Assembly: GCF_020991415.1 (NCBI RefSeq) | Contig: NZ_JAJMOY010000004.1 | Location: 496,001 to 560,000, forward strand | DNA: 64,000 nt | Direction: 5' to 3' | DNA from: Flavobacterium sp. ENC | GTDB lineage: Bacteria > Bacteroidota > Bacteroidia > Flavobacteriales > Flavobacteriaceae | Made by a program: the position numbers and the translations under genes | Notes under the pieces: model-generated | The model's database searches: none | Told to the model about the DNA's origin: nothing | What the model saw: only the letters and a program-made list of their open reading frames with translations | Shown here: piece after piece, positions 42,889 through 52,584 of the stretch | How the letters are laid out: each line of letters begins with the position of its first letter | Numbering within the stretch: position 1 is the stretch's first letter

Positions 42889-45528
42889 ATGTCTGAAGGA
42901 GAAAAGTTAATTCCTATTAACATAGAAGATGAAATGAAATCAGCTTACATCGACTATTCGATGTCGGTTATTGTATCGAGAGCACTTCCTGATGTCAGAG
43001 ATGGTCTGAAACCGGTACATCGAAGAGTTCTTTATGGAATGTATGACTTAGGAGTAACTTCAAGATCTGCCCACAAAAAATCTGCAAGAATCGTAGGGGA
43101 GGTTTTGGGTAAGTATCACCCGCACGGAGATACCTCTGTGTATGATGCAATGGTTCGTATGGCTCAGGAATGGAGCATGCGTTATTTATTAGTAGACGGT
43201 CAGGGTAACTTTGGATCTGTCGATGGTGACAGTCCGGCAGCAATGCGTTACACGGAGGCCAGAATGCGCAAGATTTCAGAAGACATCATGGCAGATATCG
43301 AAAAAGAAACAGTTGATTTTCAATTGAACTTTGACGATACATTATATGAGCCAAAAGTAATGCCAACAAGGGTTCCTACTTTATTAGTAAACGGAGCAAC
43401 AGGTATTGCAGTTGGTATGGCAACCAATATGCCGCCACACAATTTAACAGAGGTTATCAATGGTACTTTAGCTTATCTTGATAATAACGATATTGAAGTT
43501 GACGAATTAATGACACATATTAAAGCTCCGGATTTTCCAACAGGAGGTATAATATATGGTTATGAAGGTGTTCGTGAAGCTTTTAAAACCGGTAGAGGAC
43601 GTATTGTCATGCGTGCCAAAGTTGGTTTTGAAGAAGTTGACGGAAGAGAATGTATCATTGTTACCGAGATTCCATATCAGGTGAACAAAGCCGAAATGAT
43701 CAAACGTACGGCTGATTTGGTTAACGACAAAAAAATTGAAGGTATTGCGAATATTCGTGACGAATCGGACAGAAACGGTATGCGTATCGTTTATATCCTG
43801 AAACGTGATGCTACGCCAAACGTAGTTTTGAATACCTTATATAAATTTACATCCTTACAATCTTCTTTTAGTGTAAATAATATTGCATTAGTAAAAGGGC
43901 GTCCTCAAATGCTGAATCTGAAAGACATGATTCACTACTTTATTGAGCACCGCCATGATGTTGTCGTGCGAAGAACTCGTTTTGAATTGCGTAAAGCAGA
44001 GGAAAGAGCACACATTTTAGAAGGGTTAATTATAGCATCTGATAATATCGATGAAGTAATTGCAATCATCAGAGGTTCGAAAAATACAGAAGAAGCCCGT
44101 GAGAAATTAATCGAAAGATTCAATTTATCCGATATTCAGGCCCGTGCCATTGTTGAGATGCGTTTACGTCAGTTAACAGGTCTGGAGCAGGACAAGTTAA
44201 GAGCGGAGTTTGAAGAGTTAATGAAGTTAATCGAGCACTTGAAAGCTTTATTGGAAGATGTTAATTTAAGAACTGCTTTAATCAAAGAAGAACTGGAAGA
44301 AATCCGTGAAAAATACGGAGATGCCCGTCGTTCCCAAATTGAATATTCCGGTGGAGATGTAAGTATAGAAGATTTAATTGCCGATGAAAATGTCGTGATT
44401 ACCATTTCTCATGCGGGTTATATCAAACGTACCAACTTAACAGAGTACAAAACACAGAACAGAGGTGGAGTGGGTCAAAAAAGCGCAGGAACAAGAGATC
44501 AGGATTTCCTTGAGCATATGTTCGTGGCAACCAATCACCAATACATGATGTTCTTTACACAAAAAGGAAAATGTTTCTGGATGCGTGTTTATGAAATTCC
44601 GGAAGGAAGCAAAACAGCAAAAGGAAGAGCGATTCAGAACCTGGTAAATATTGAAAGCGATGATAAAGTAAAAGCTTTCATCTGTACTCAGGATTTAAAA
44701 GACAAAGAGTATATCAACAGTCATAACCTTGTAATGGTAACAAAACAAGGTCAGGTGAAGAAAACTTCTTTAGAGAAATATTCTAAGCCAAGGGTTAATG
44801 GTGTTGCTGCCATTACTATTAAGGAAGGTGATGAGTTGCTGGAAGCGAAATTAACAAACGGGGAAAGCCAGATTATTTTGGCTGTTAAATCGGGTAAATT
44901 AGTTCGTTTTGAAGAAACTAAAACACGTCCAATGGGAAGAACAGCTTCCGGAGTCCGCGGAATTACGCTAAAAGACGATACCGATGAAGTAATTGGTATG
45001 GTTACTGTTGATAAAGAAAATGTGAACGATTCCCAAATTTTAGTGGTAACCGAAAACGGATACGGTAAACGTACCAAATTAGTGGATGACGACGGAGAAG
45101 ATGTGTACAGAATTACAAATCGTGGAGGAAAAGGAGTTAAAACACTTAACATCACGGAGAAAACTGGAAAACTTATCTCGATTAATGCGGTAACCGATGC
45201 TGATGATCTGATGATTATCAATAAATCAGGATTGACCATCAGAATGGCTATCGAAGATTTACGTGTAATGGGTCGTGCTACTCAGGGAGTTCGACTGATT
45301 AACTTAAAAGGTAAAGATTCTATTGCTGCCGTAACAAAAGTTATGAAAGATGATGTAGCAGAAGTTATTGTTGATGAAGACGGAAACGTTATAGAATCAG
45401 CTATAGAGCGAGTAAAACCGGATCTTGAAGTTCTTGAAGATGATACTGTCGTAGAAGATGACGACGACGATTCTGACGAAGAAACAGAAGAGGAAGATGA
45501 TTCTGAAGAAGAAGAATCCGAAGAATAA
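42889..45528 (+). CDS. gyrA: DNA gyrase subunit A
   Basis: An 879-residue breakage-reunion subunit of gyrase. The winged-helix region has Tyr121 in [10 protein letters not shown]. The quinolone-determining loop reads [17 protein letters not shown], with Thr and Asp at E. coli positions 83 and 87, a natural state in Flavobacterium. A coiled-coil gate (about 350-480) is followed by the six-bladed C-terminal pinwheel with GyrA box [12 protein letters not shown] (GQRG type). The last 45 residues are almost all Asp and Glu, a tail that can tune DNA wrapping. It is followed by a TPR gene 36 bp downstream. Confidence 0.98.
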   Translation: MSEGEKLIPINIEDEMKSAYIDYSMSVIVSRALPDVRDGLKPVHRRVLYGMYDLGVTSRSAHKKSARIVGEVLGKYHPHGDTSVYDAMVRMAQEWSMRYLLVDGQGNFGSVDGDSPAAMRYTEARMRKISEDIMADIEKETVDFQLNFDDTLYEPKVMPTRVPTLLVNGATGIAVGMATNMPPHNLTEVINGTLAYLDNNDIEVDELMTHIKAPDFPTGGIIYGYEGVREAFKTGRGRIVMRAKVGFEEVDGRECIIVTEIPYQVNKAEMIKRTADLVNDKKIEGIANIRDESDRNGMRIVYILKRDATPNVVLNTLYKFTSLQSSFSVNNIALVKGRPQMLNLKDMIHYFIEHRHDVVVRRTRFELRKAEERAHILEGLIIASDNIDEVIAIIRGSKNTEEAREKLIERFNLSDIQARAIVEMRLRQLTGLEQDKLRAEFEELMKLIEHLKALLEDVNLRTALIKEELEEIREKYGDARRSQIEYSGGDVSIEDLIADENVVITISHAGYIKRTNLTEYKTQNRGGVGQKSAGTRDQDFLEHMFVATNHQYMMFFTQKGKCFWMRVYEIPEGSKTAKGRAIQNLVNIESDDKVKAFICTQDLKDKEYINSHNLVMVTKQGQVKKTSLEKYSKPRVNGVAAITIKEGDELLEAKLTNGESQIILAVKSGKLVRFEETKTRPMGRTASGVRGITLKDDTDEVIGMVTVDKENVNDSQILVVTENGYGKRTKLVDDDGEDVYRITNRGGKGVKTLNITEKTGKLISINAVTDADDLMIINKSGLTIRMAIEDLRVMGRATQGVRLINLKGKDSIAAVTKVMKDDVAEVIVDEDGNVIESAIERVKPDLEVLEDDTVVEDDDDDSDEETEEEDDSEEEESEE

Positions 45529-45564
45529 AAAAAAAGTCACAAAAAAGAAAATTAAATATACAAA

Positions 45565-46842
45565 TTGAATACTATGAAAAGTAAATATGTAATACTTGCG
45601 TCAGCATTACTGATTTCAGTAGCTACTTTTGCTCAAAAAGATCAGATTAAAAGTGCAGAGAAAGCATTAAAAAGCGGAGATGCTCAAGGAGCAATTTCTA
45701 TATTGAAAGATGCTGAAAATTTGGTTGTAAATGCCAAAGATGTTGAACAGGCACAATACTATTTTGTAAAAGGGAATGCTTACCTTGATTTGGCTACCAA
45801 AAAAGTAGATGAAAGTAAAAGTTTATCTCTTGCCGCTGAAAGTTATAAAAAACTAATTGACCTTGAAAAAGAGTCCGGGAAACTAAAATATTCTACTCAG
45901 GCAGCTACTTCAATTGCTCAGATTAAAGGAAATTTAATTAATTCGGCTATTGCAGATACTCAGGCAAACAAAAATGCTGAGGGAGCAAAAAAATTATACG
46001 ATGCTTATTTGTTAGATAAAAAAGATACAATTAACTTGTATTATGCAGCTTCAACATCAGTAAATGCTCAGGATTATGATTCAGCTTTACCAATGTACGA
46101 AGAACTGAAAAAACTTAACTATTCCGGAAAAGGGACTAGTTATACGGCTTTAAATAAAGCTTCCGGAAATGAAGACGGATTTAATACCGCTAACGAAAGA
46201 GATTTGGCTGTAAAATTAGGAACTCACGAAAAGCCTAAAACAGAAAGTATTCCTTCTAAAAGAGGAGAGATTTACAAAAACCTTGCTTTGATTTTAGTTC
46301 AGAAAGGCCGTATCGAAGACGCTAAAAAAGCAATTGCTGATGCAAGAAAAACAAACCCGGAAGATTCTTCTTTGTTACTTACAGAAGCCAACCTGTATCT
46401 TGAAACCAAAGATTTTGATACCTACAAAAAATTAGTGGGCGAAGCTTTGCAAAAAGATCCGAACAATGCTGATCTTTTATTCAACCTAGGGGTAATTAGC
46501 GGAAATGCAAAAAATCCTGCTGACGCTGAAAAATACTATCTGAAAGCAATTGAAATCAATCCAGGCTATACAAATGCTTACCTTAACCTTGCAGCATTAA
46601 AATTAGAAGCTGAAAAACCAATTATCGATGAAATGAATAAATTGGGTAATTCTGCAAAAGATATGAAGCGTTACGATGTATTGAAAGCACAAAGAGAGTC
46701 TGTTTTTAAAGGAGTGATTCCTTACCTTAAAAAAGCAAACGAATTAGATCCTAAAAATGAAGATGTTGCTAAAACATTATTAGGTGTTTATAAAGCATTG
46801 GAAATGACAGCTGAAGCAAAAGCTTTGAAGGCTACAATGTAG
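45565..46842 (+). CDS. Exported tetratricopeptide repeat protein
   Basis: A 425-residue protein with a signal peptide (MKSKYVILASALLISVATFAQ) and several TPR units; clear ones are ADLLFNLGVISGNAKNPADAEKYY and its continuation, and the units around KNLALILVQKGRIEDAKKAI. TPRs mediate protein-protein contacts. The function is unknown, and the export signal places it in the periplasm. It follows gyrA closely in the same direction and is probably co-transcribed. The annotated ATG at 45565 is three residues ahead of a second Met; either could be used. Confidence 0.88.
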   Translation: MNTMKSKYVILASALLISVATFAQKDQIKSAEKALKSGDAQGAISILKDAENLVVNAKDVEQAQYYFVKGNAYLDLATKKVDESKSLSLAAESYKKLIDLEKESGKLKYSTQAATSIAQIKGNLINSAIADTQANKNAEGAKKLYDAYLLDKKDTINLYYAASTSVNAQDYDSALPMYEELKKLNYSGKGTSYTALNKASGNEDGFNTANERDLAVKLGTHEKPKTESIPSKRGEIYKNLALILVQKGRIEDAKKAIADARKTNPEDSSLLLTEANLYLETKDFDTYKKLVGEALQKDPNNADLLFNLGVISGNAKNPADAEKYYLKAIEINPGYTNAYLNLAALKLEAEKPIIDEMNKLGNSAKDMKRYDVLKAQRESVFKGVIPYLKKANELDPKNEDVAKTLLGVYKALEMTAEAKALKATM

Positions 46843-46866
46843 TTTTGACTACAGTTTAAAAATTCC

Positions 46867-46927
46867 AATATTTAAAAATTCCAAATTCCAAATATGCTCA
46901 GCATTTTTTGGGATTTGGAATTTTTTT
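46867..46927 (+). terminator. Terminator of the TPR gene, first of two related hairpins
   Basis: AATTCCAAATTCCAAA pairs with TTTGGGATTTGGAATT across a short loop, then a T run. The 36-bp segment 46867-46902 is repeated at 47008-47043 with few changes. Confidence 0.8.
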
Positions 46928-47007
46928 ATTGGGATTTTCCACTATGATTCTCAAAATTTGTTGCTTAGGAAGATTAGCTGTTACTGCAAACAATTTATAA
47001 AAGTTGC

Positions 47008-47069
47008 AATATTTAAAAATCCAAATTCCAAAGATGCTGAGCATGATTGGAATTTGGATTTTTTTTATT
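47008..47069. terminator. Second related hairpin, terminator of the OsmC gene
   Basis: ATCCAAATTCCAA pairs with TTGGAATTTGGAT, flanked by A and T runs, so it can act in both directions. The left arm is a near copy of the hairpin 140 bp upstream. Confidence 0.75.
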
Positions 47070-47089
47070 GTTTTTTTTAAATATGTTCC

Positions 47090-47509
47090 TTAACTGACTA
47101 AGGTAGCAGAAAGTGTAATAGTAGTATTTAAAAGTTTGGAAATCGGACAAATTTCTTTTGCTTTAAGGGCTGTTTTTTCAAACTCTTCCGCTGAAATGGA
47201 AGGTACTTTTCCTTTAAGGTCCAAATGAATCAAAGTTATGGTTCCGTCTTCAAAAGTTACTGTCGCTTCCGTAGCCAAATCATCTGCAGTAAAGCCACCT
47301 TCGTTTAGCAAAAAGCTTAATTGCATCGTAAAACAGCCTGAATGCGCTGCAGCAACCAGTTCTTCAGGATTTGTTCCGACTCCGTCTGCAAATCTTGTTT
47401 TAAAGGATAATTGAGCATTATCAAGAGTTGTACTTTGTGTGCTGATTGTTCCTGTTCCTTCCATGCCCGTTCCTTTCCAGTTGGCATTTGCTTTTCTTGT
47501 AAATTTCAT
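47090..47509 (-). CDS. OsmC family peroxiredoxin
   Basis: A 139-residue thiol peroxidase of the OsmC/Ohr superfamily that reduces organic hydroperoxides. Two redox Cys are present: one in AAAHSGCFTMQLSFLL and one in AKEICPISKLLN. The N-terminus RKANANWKGTGMEGTGTIST and the GTNPEELVAAAHSGC block are closer to OsmC than to Ohr. It is single-domain, cytoplasmic and alone in its transcription unit. Confidence 0.94.
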   Translation of the reverse strand: MKFTRKANANWKGTGMEGTGTISTQSTTLDNAQLSFKTRFADGVGTNPEELVAAAHSGCFTMQLSFLLNEGGFTADDLATEATVTFEDGTITLIHLDLKGKVPSISAEEFEKTALKAKEICPISKLLNTTITLSATLVS

Positions 47510-47643
47510 TGTATAATATTTTAAGGTTTATAATCTTTTGATTCTCAAATATAATCAATATTTTAAAGAATAGTTTTATGAAATTTAATTAGAATGTTAA
47601 GTTTGGGGTTGATGTTTCTTTTGTTTCAGGTTTAAAGTTTCAG

Positions 47644-47829
47644 CGTTTGTCAGGCTGAGCGGAGTCGAAGCCTCGTTGCTATTGAAAGATATTTAAAAAG
47701 AGCTTTGCATTGTCTGCGTTTAAAACACGATATAAATATAAAAGCTGCAATGAAGATTTTTCATTGCAGCTTTTATTTATTAAGGACGGCTTAACGTTGC
47801 GTGGGTTTCGACTCTGCTCAACCTGACAA
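47644..47829. repeat. Inverted pair of the CTTCGACTyCGCTCAGyCTGACA element
   Basis: Copy 2 (47644-47670) is in reverse orientation and copy 3 (47806-47829, more diverged) is forward. Together with copy 1 at 28620 this gives three copies in the window. Confidence 0.7.
47740..47774 (-). terminator. Terminator of the DUF349 gene
   Basis: Perfect stem AAAAGCTGCAATGAA/TTCATTGCAGCTTTT with a 5-nt loop, about 80 bp after the DUF349 stop. Confidence 0.88.
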
Positions 47830-47854
47830 TTGTTGCTAAGCCTGATGTTTCATG

Positions 47855-49846
47855 TTATTCCTGACCTAAATTACGTAATTGTTTTAGTTTATCTTTCCAA
47901 ACCTCAAGGCTTTCTTTGTGAATAGCAATGTTTTTGCGGACTTCAAGAACAATTGAATTCTCTTTTTTAGCATTTTTAGTATTCGTAAAAAACTGAATGT
48001 TATTTTCTAATTGGAAAATTTCGTTTTGAACTTCTTCAATCTTACGCATCAGGAAGATTTTTTCGTTGTCCAGTTTTCTCGTATCATTGCTTTCTGACAA
48101 GGAATCAATTCGGTTAGAGAAACGCATCATTTCCGTTTCTTTTTTACTCAAACTTAATTTTTCAAAAAGGGCATCTAAAATTTTATTGAATTTACCTTCA
48201 ATATGACGTCTTGCGAATGGTACTTTTCCAAATCCCTTCCAGGTTTCAATATGCAATTTTATGGCATCCAAATCTGTTTTGTGGTCTCCGGTAAGCTGAT
48301 ACGCTCTAAGGATATCCAGATAGGCTTTTTTATGATCAAAAGCAGCTACCTCGTCAACATTTTCTTCGGATTTGTGTTCTTTTAATTTATCGAAATAATG
48401 ATTGCAGGCATCTTTAAATTCCTTCCAGATTTTATCTGAATATTTTTTGGGAACGTGGCCAATCTGTTTCCATTCATCCTGAATTTGCTTCATGATTGGA
48501 GTAGTGGCAGCAAAATCAGTACTTTCCTGTAGTTCTTTGGCTTTGGCTACAAGCGCCATTTTTTTGTTTAAATTATCGTTTTGGTCTTTCTTAATGTCTT
48601 TGTAAAATGAATTTTTGAAAGAATTAAAATTTCTAACGGCAGTTTTAAAAGAAGCCCATGTTTCCTCATTTACTTCCGATGGCACTTTTCCAGCTGCAAA
48701 GAACTCATTTCGTAAAGCTTCTACTTTTTGAATCTGAACCAGCCACTGCGAATGGGAGTTTACTTTTTCAGTACCTAAAACTTCTATTTTAGCAATAATT
48801 TCTTTTTTAAGATCAAGATTTTGCTGCTCGTTTGCGCGCTGACTTTCAAATAAAACCTCTCTTTTATCGTGGATTTTTTTAGTCAGTTCACTAAATTTAT
48901 TCCAGATGGTATCGCGGTGTTCTTTGGAAACAGGTCCGATATCTTCTTTCCAGATTCGGTGTAAATCCTGTAGTTCACGGAAAGCTTTGCTAATATCCGT
49001 TTCATTTACTAATTCCTCAACGCGGGTAATGATTTTTTGCTTTTGCTCCAGGTTGTATTTGAAATCCAAATCCCTGGCTTCACGGTCCAAATGCAGATAA
49101 TCATAGAAATTTTCTACATGAAAGTGGTAATTATTCCAGACGTGATTGTATTTGTCTTTTGGAATTGGGCCTGCATTTTTCCATCTTTCTCTTAAATCAT
49201 TAAAATGCTTAAGCGTATCTTTAATGTTTTCCTGCGGGTTTATAAGTTCTTTTAGCTCTTCGACAATAGCAAGTCGATTGTCTAAATTTGATTTTAAATT
49301 GGTTTGTAAGTGTTTAAAATGAACGTTTCTCTTTTCTCTGAAAACATTATAGTATTCATCAAATTTAGATTTTAACGGAGAATGGTATTCAAATTCTTCA
49401 TTCGGATCTTGTCTGGAAGCATTAAATTCTTCTTTTTTCTCCTCAATCAGATGGTTGTATTGTAATAAAAATGCTTTTTTGATTTCTTCGATATGATCTT
49501 TTACAGACATTGCTTTATCTAAGTGCACGAGCTTTTTCAACTCGTCAACAAGTGCATCTAACGAAAAAGTATCGTAATCCTGCATAGGAATATCATGGCG
49601 CTCTTTCAGCGTTTCATCTTCACTCTCTTCCGCATTTGAATTTGTTATGGCATCCAGTGCTTCCTGATGGTCAGTTTCTGTGGCTTCAGCAGTATTTTCA
49701 GGTTCAGTTTCAGTATTTGAAACAGAATCTTCAGCTGTGATTTCAGTATCTGATGTTTCAGTTGCATCATTCTGTACAGAATCGCTTAATTCGATTCCTG
49801 ATTTTCCATCTGCTTCCTGCAGGTTATCATTCTTTTCTTCTAACAT
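47855..49846 (-). CDS. DUF349 repeat protein
   Basis: A 663-residue, highly charged, helical protein. The first 90 residues are acidic and disordered (Glu, Thr, Asp, Ser, Asn). From about residue 140 to 580, repeated DUF349 units of about 70 residues appear, each with a W-K-x-[IAG]-G-x-[VI]-P core (RWKNAGPIPKDKYNHVW, IWKEDIGPVSKEHRDTIW, EWKQIGHVPKKYSDKIW, TWKGFGKVPFARRHIE). The C-terminal 80 residues form a coiled coil. The function is not established, though the charge and repeats suggest a binding scaffold. It is a Bacteroidota-typical gene. Confidence 0.92.
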   Translation of the reverse strand: MLEEKNDNLQEADGKSGIELSDSVQNDATETSDTEITAEDSVSNTETEPENTAEATETDHQEALDAITNSNAEESEDETLKERHDIPMQDYDTFSLDALVDELKKLVHLDKAMSVKDHIEEIKKAFLLQYNHLIEEKKEEFNASRQDPNEEFEYHSPLKSKFDEYYNVFREKRNVHFKHLQTNLKSNLDNRLAIVEELKELINPQENIKDTLKHFNDLRERWKNAGPIPKDKYNHVWNNYHFHVENFYDYLHLDREARDLDFKYNLEQKQKIITRVEELVNETDISKAFRELQDLHRIWKEDIGPVSKEHRDTIWNKFSELTKKIHDKREVLFESQRANEQQNLDLKKEIIAKIEVLGTEKVNSHSQWLVQIQKVEALRNEFFAAGKVPSEVNEETWASFKTAVRNFNSFKNSFYKDIKKDQNDNLNKKMALVAKAKELQESTDFAATTPIMKQIQDEWKQIGHVPKKYSDKIWKEFKDACNHYFDKLKEHKSEENVDEVAAFDHKKAYLDILRAYQLTGDHKTDLDAIKLHIETWKGFGKVPFARRHIEGKFNKILDALFEKLSLSKKETEMMRFSNRIDSLSESNDTRKLDNEKIFLMRKIEEVQNEIFQLENNIQFFTNTKNAKKENSIVLEVRKNIAIHKESLEVWKDKLKQLRNLGQE

Positions 49847-50276
49847 TTTAAATGTATAAGGTTTATTGTTTTAAACAGTGCGAAAGATAGTAAAGGTGTT
49901 TCTAAATACAAAATAAATCGTTTGTTTATACGCTATTTTAGAGTGAAAATCTTATTTATTGCCCTGTTTTGCAAATATGATATTGATTTTTTTATCCTTT
50001 TTTTTGAAGTTAATATAAAATTTGAATTTGAAGAATTTTAAATAAAATCATATTAAACGATCGTTTTTAATCTTTAGATTCTGATTTTATTTAGAAATCA
50101 CTTTTGAATTAAAATACTTTTTATTTCTAATTCAAAAAAAAAAGAACAGTACCAAAAGGCACAGCAGTAACTGAAAAGCTTGCCTGCAGAATGTGTTCTG
50201 TAACGTATAAGAAAAGGACGAATCTTAAAATCACGGAAGATTCTAAGATTCGTAAGTGTATCGTGGTGGAGGAAGT
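49847..50276. other. 430-bp AT-rich spacer with one hairpin
   Basis: No gene or RNA recognised. It contains the DUF349 upstream region and a hairpin at 50218-50253 near the aroE end. Confidence 0.5.
50218..50253 (-). terminator. Hairpin downstream of aroE, possible weak terminator
   Basis: Stem ACGAATCTTA/TAAGATTCGT with a 16-nt loop, 24 bp after the aroE stop. There is no strong T run, so termination is uncertain. Confidence 0.45.
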
Positions 50277-51026
50277 TTATTTGTTCCAGATTTTCCAGGC
50301 TTTTTCGGCCTGAAAAATCAGCATGTCATATCCATTTTTTATAACAGCTCCGCGTTCTTTTGCATTTTTTAGAAATTGCGTTTCTTCCGGATTGTAAATT
50401 AAGTCGTAAGCAATATGCTTATTGGTGAAAAATTCATAAGGAAGATTGGGACAGGCTTCAATATTTGGGCTCGTTCCTACCGGGGTACAGTTGATAATAA
50501 TTTGAAAATTATCAAAAGTAGTGGCATTGATTAAGTCATAATCAATAATGTTTTCCTTAGCTTCCCTTGACACAAAAGTATAGAGAATGTCAAGTTCGTC
50601 AAGGGCAAAAGCAACTCCTTTTGAGGCACCGCCGGTACCTAAAATAAGTGCTTTTTTATGATGTGGCTCTAAGAGTGGTTTCAGTGATTTTTTGAAACCG
50701 TAATAATCCGTATTATAGCCTTTTAATTTTCCGTTTTTGGTAAATTTAATGGTATTGACAGCACCGATTAAAGTAGCTTTTTTTGAAAGTTTATCTAAAA
50801 AGGGAATGACTTGTTCTTTGTATGGAATCGTAACATTCAGGCCTTTTAAATCGGGGTTATTTTTAATCAGTCCGGAGAAATGATTAATTTCAGAAATATC
50901 AAAATTTTCATAGGTGTTGCCTGCAAAAACTTCATCCTTAAATTTTTCTGTAAAATATCCTTTCGAAAAAGAGTAGCTAATATTACGGCCGAGTAAGCCA
51001 AAACGTCTTTTTAAAATATCAATCAT
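50277..51026 (-). CDS. aroE: Shikimate dehydrogenase
   Basis: A 249-residue NADP-dependent enzyme reducing 3-dehydroshikimate in aromatic amino acid synthesis. The substrate motif is LLGRNISYSFSKGYF (S-x-S), with NVTIPYKEQV holding the catalytic Lys. The Rossmann loop is ALILGTGGASKGVAFAL; the C-terminal block is NGYDMLIFQAEKAWKIW. Its ATG overlaps the upstream TPR stop (TAATG), so the two genes are translationally coupled. Confidence 0.95.
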   Translation of the reverse strand: MIDILKRRFGLLGRNISYSFSKGYFTEKFKDEVFAGNTYENFDISEINHFSGLIKNNPDLKGLNVTIPYKEQVIPFLDKLSKKATLIGAVNTIKFTKNGKLKGYNTDYYGFKKSLKPLLEPHHKKALILGTGGASKGVAFALDELDILYTFVSREAKENIIDYDLINATTFDNFQIIINCTPVGTSPNIEACPNLPYEFFTNKHIAYDLIYNPEETQFLKNAKERGAVIKNGYDMLIFQAEKAWKIWNK

Positions 51027-52423
51027 TATTCTTTTCTGTGTTTTTCAATATAATTTTTTACCATCTTTTTTGACCACACGACAGGAAACAAATCTTCGAT
51101 TAGAATATAATTGTCAAAATTTAAACGTAAGCCATTGCTTAAATGAAATTTTGCTTTTGTATTGTCCTGAATCATGAAATACAGTCCTGCCAGACGATAT
51201 TCGATTTCGTTTTCTTCAGGGAAATATTCGGATGCCTGTAATAAAGTCTGAATAGCACTGTCAAATTCACCTAAAAATTGCAGGATATCTACCCAGAATA
51301 ACCAGGTATCCAAAGCGTAATCGCCAAATTCAACTGCCTTTCTGTATCCGAATTCGGCTTCCTCAAAGAAGTTCATTTGTTTGTTTATCGTGGCGTAACG
51401 TTTCCAGTACAAGCGATTCTGATTATCGATTGCCAATGCTTTGTTGACAAAGAATAAGGCTTTTTGAAAGTTTTTCTGGCGAACGTGAAAATCAGTTATG
51501 GCAATCCATCCTTTGTCCAAAAGCGGATCTTCATGGACCGTCTGATTGTAATATTGCAGGGCTTTGGCGGAATTGCCTAATTTTTCGTAGCATTTTCCAA
51601 TACGCAATAAAGCATAAGAAGTCGCATCGTCTAACTCGATGGTGCGGTTGTAGCTTTCAATTGCCTTAGTGTAATTTTTCAGGCGTTCGTAAGCTTTTGC
51701 TTTTTCCATGAAAGCACCCAGGAATTCGTCGTCAATCAGGGTAGCATAATCAAAAGCACGAATGGCATTTTCATATTCTTTTACGCCATAATGCAGGCGT
51801 CCAAGCTGATGCCAGGCAATCTCGCTGTAAGGGTTTTTATTGATGTAATCGTTAAGGTATAAAATAGCTTCCTGATTTTGATCTAAAAATTCAAAACAGT
51901 AAACTACATTATAAAGGGCAGACTGATCTTCTAAATCTTCTTCAAGACATTTGATAAAACTGTCTTTTGCCATCTCGAGGTTGTCCATAAAGAGATATTC
52001 CATTCCGATTAAGTTGTACACGTCAGCGTAATCGTCTGTATATTGCAGGGCGATTTTAAGTAATTCTACCGCTTTTTCGTGCTGATCTCTCTTGGAACAG
52101 ATATTGGCTTTCTGGATGTAAATTTCCTCGTTGTTAGGTTCAATTGCATACAACTCGTTTAAAAGCTTTTCAGCAATATCGAGTTTGTCGTCGTAAACCA
52201 GCATTTCTACTTGTACTAATTTTAAGCCCGTAGATTTCGGATGTTGGTCTAATGCAAGTTTTAAGGCCTTTTTTGCTAAATTAGCCTTGCCTATATCTAA
52301 ATAGTGAAGAATAATTTCTTCAAATTCTTCAGAATCAAAAAAGAGTACTTTGTTCGTTTTTAACATCGACTCAAATTTGGATAAGGATAGGTTATAATCT
52401 TCTTCTTCGTTGCTTAATTGCAT
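51026..52423 (-). CDS. Tetratricopeptide repeat protein
   Basis: A 465-residue cytoplasmic protein without a signal peptide. TPR units tile most of its length (for example AWHQLGRLHYGVKEYENAIRAF, DYATLIDDEFLGAFMEKAKAY, YALLRIGKCYEKLGNSAKALQYY). Such arrays serve as protein-binding scaffolds. It overlaps aroE by one base, which is conserved-looking gene order rather than evidence of a shared function. The target is unknown. Confidence 0.9.
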   Translation of the reverse strand: MQLSNEEEDYNLSLSKFESMLKTNKVLFFDSEEFEEIILHYLDIGKANLAKKALKLALDQHPKSTGLKLVQVEMLVYDDKLDIAEKLLNELYAIEPNNEEIYIQKANICSKRDQHEKAVELLKIALQYTDDYADVYNLIGMEYLFMDNLEMAKDSFIKCLEEDLEDQSALYNVVYCFEFLDQNQEAILYLNDYINKNPYSEIAWHQLGRLHYGVKEYENAIRAFDYATLIDDEFLGAFMEKAKAYERLKNYTKAIESYNRTIELDDATSYALLRIGKCYEKLGNSAKALQYYNQTVHEDPLLDKGWIAITDFHVRQKNFQKALFFVNKALAIDNQNRLYWKRYATINKQMNFFEEAEFGYRKAVEFGDYALDTWLFWVDILQFLGEFDSAIQTLLQASEYFPEENEIEYRLAGLYFMIQDNTKAKFHLSNGLRLNFDNYILIEDLFPVVWSKKMVKNYIEKHRKE

Positions 52424-52584
52424 ACTTTGTTTATTTGAAATTAGCCTGTTATAAAATTAGGCAACCATATTAGTGTTGAGAGGAACGGGAATCAATTGTT
52501 TTGAACAATTTAATTAACAATATGGACAGAATTTTCGTTCTGTTTTAAGTTTTTAATCTTTGATTATAAAAGAGATTAATTTGA

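Larger units (their letters stand above)
47510..47854. other. 345-bp spacer with repeat elements
   Basis: No gene. It holds two inverted copies of the CTTCGACTyCGCTCAGyCTGACA element (47644-47670 and 47806-47829) flanking a terminator hairpin at 47740-47774. Confidence 0.6.

Noticed and set aside
43130..43150. Thr at the gyrA quinolone position as a resistance mutation
   Set aside because: Thr at the position equivalent to E. coli Ser83 is the natural state I recall for Flavobacterium.
50100..50276. Possible tRNA or small RNA before aroE
   Set aside because: No cloverleaf or TpsiC-like GGTTCGANTCC was found; only one weak hairpin.
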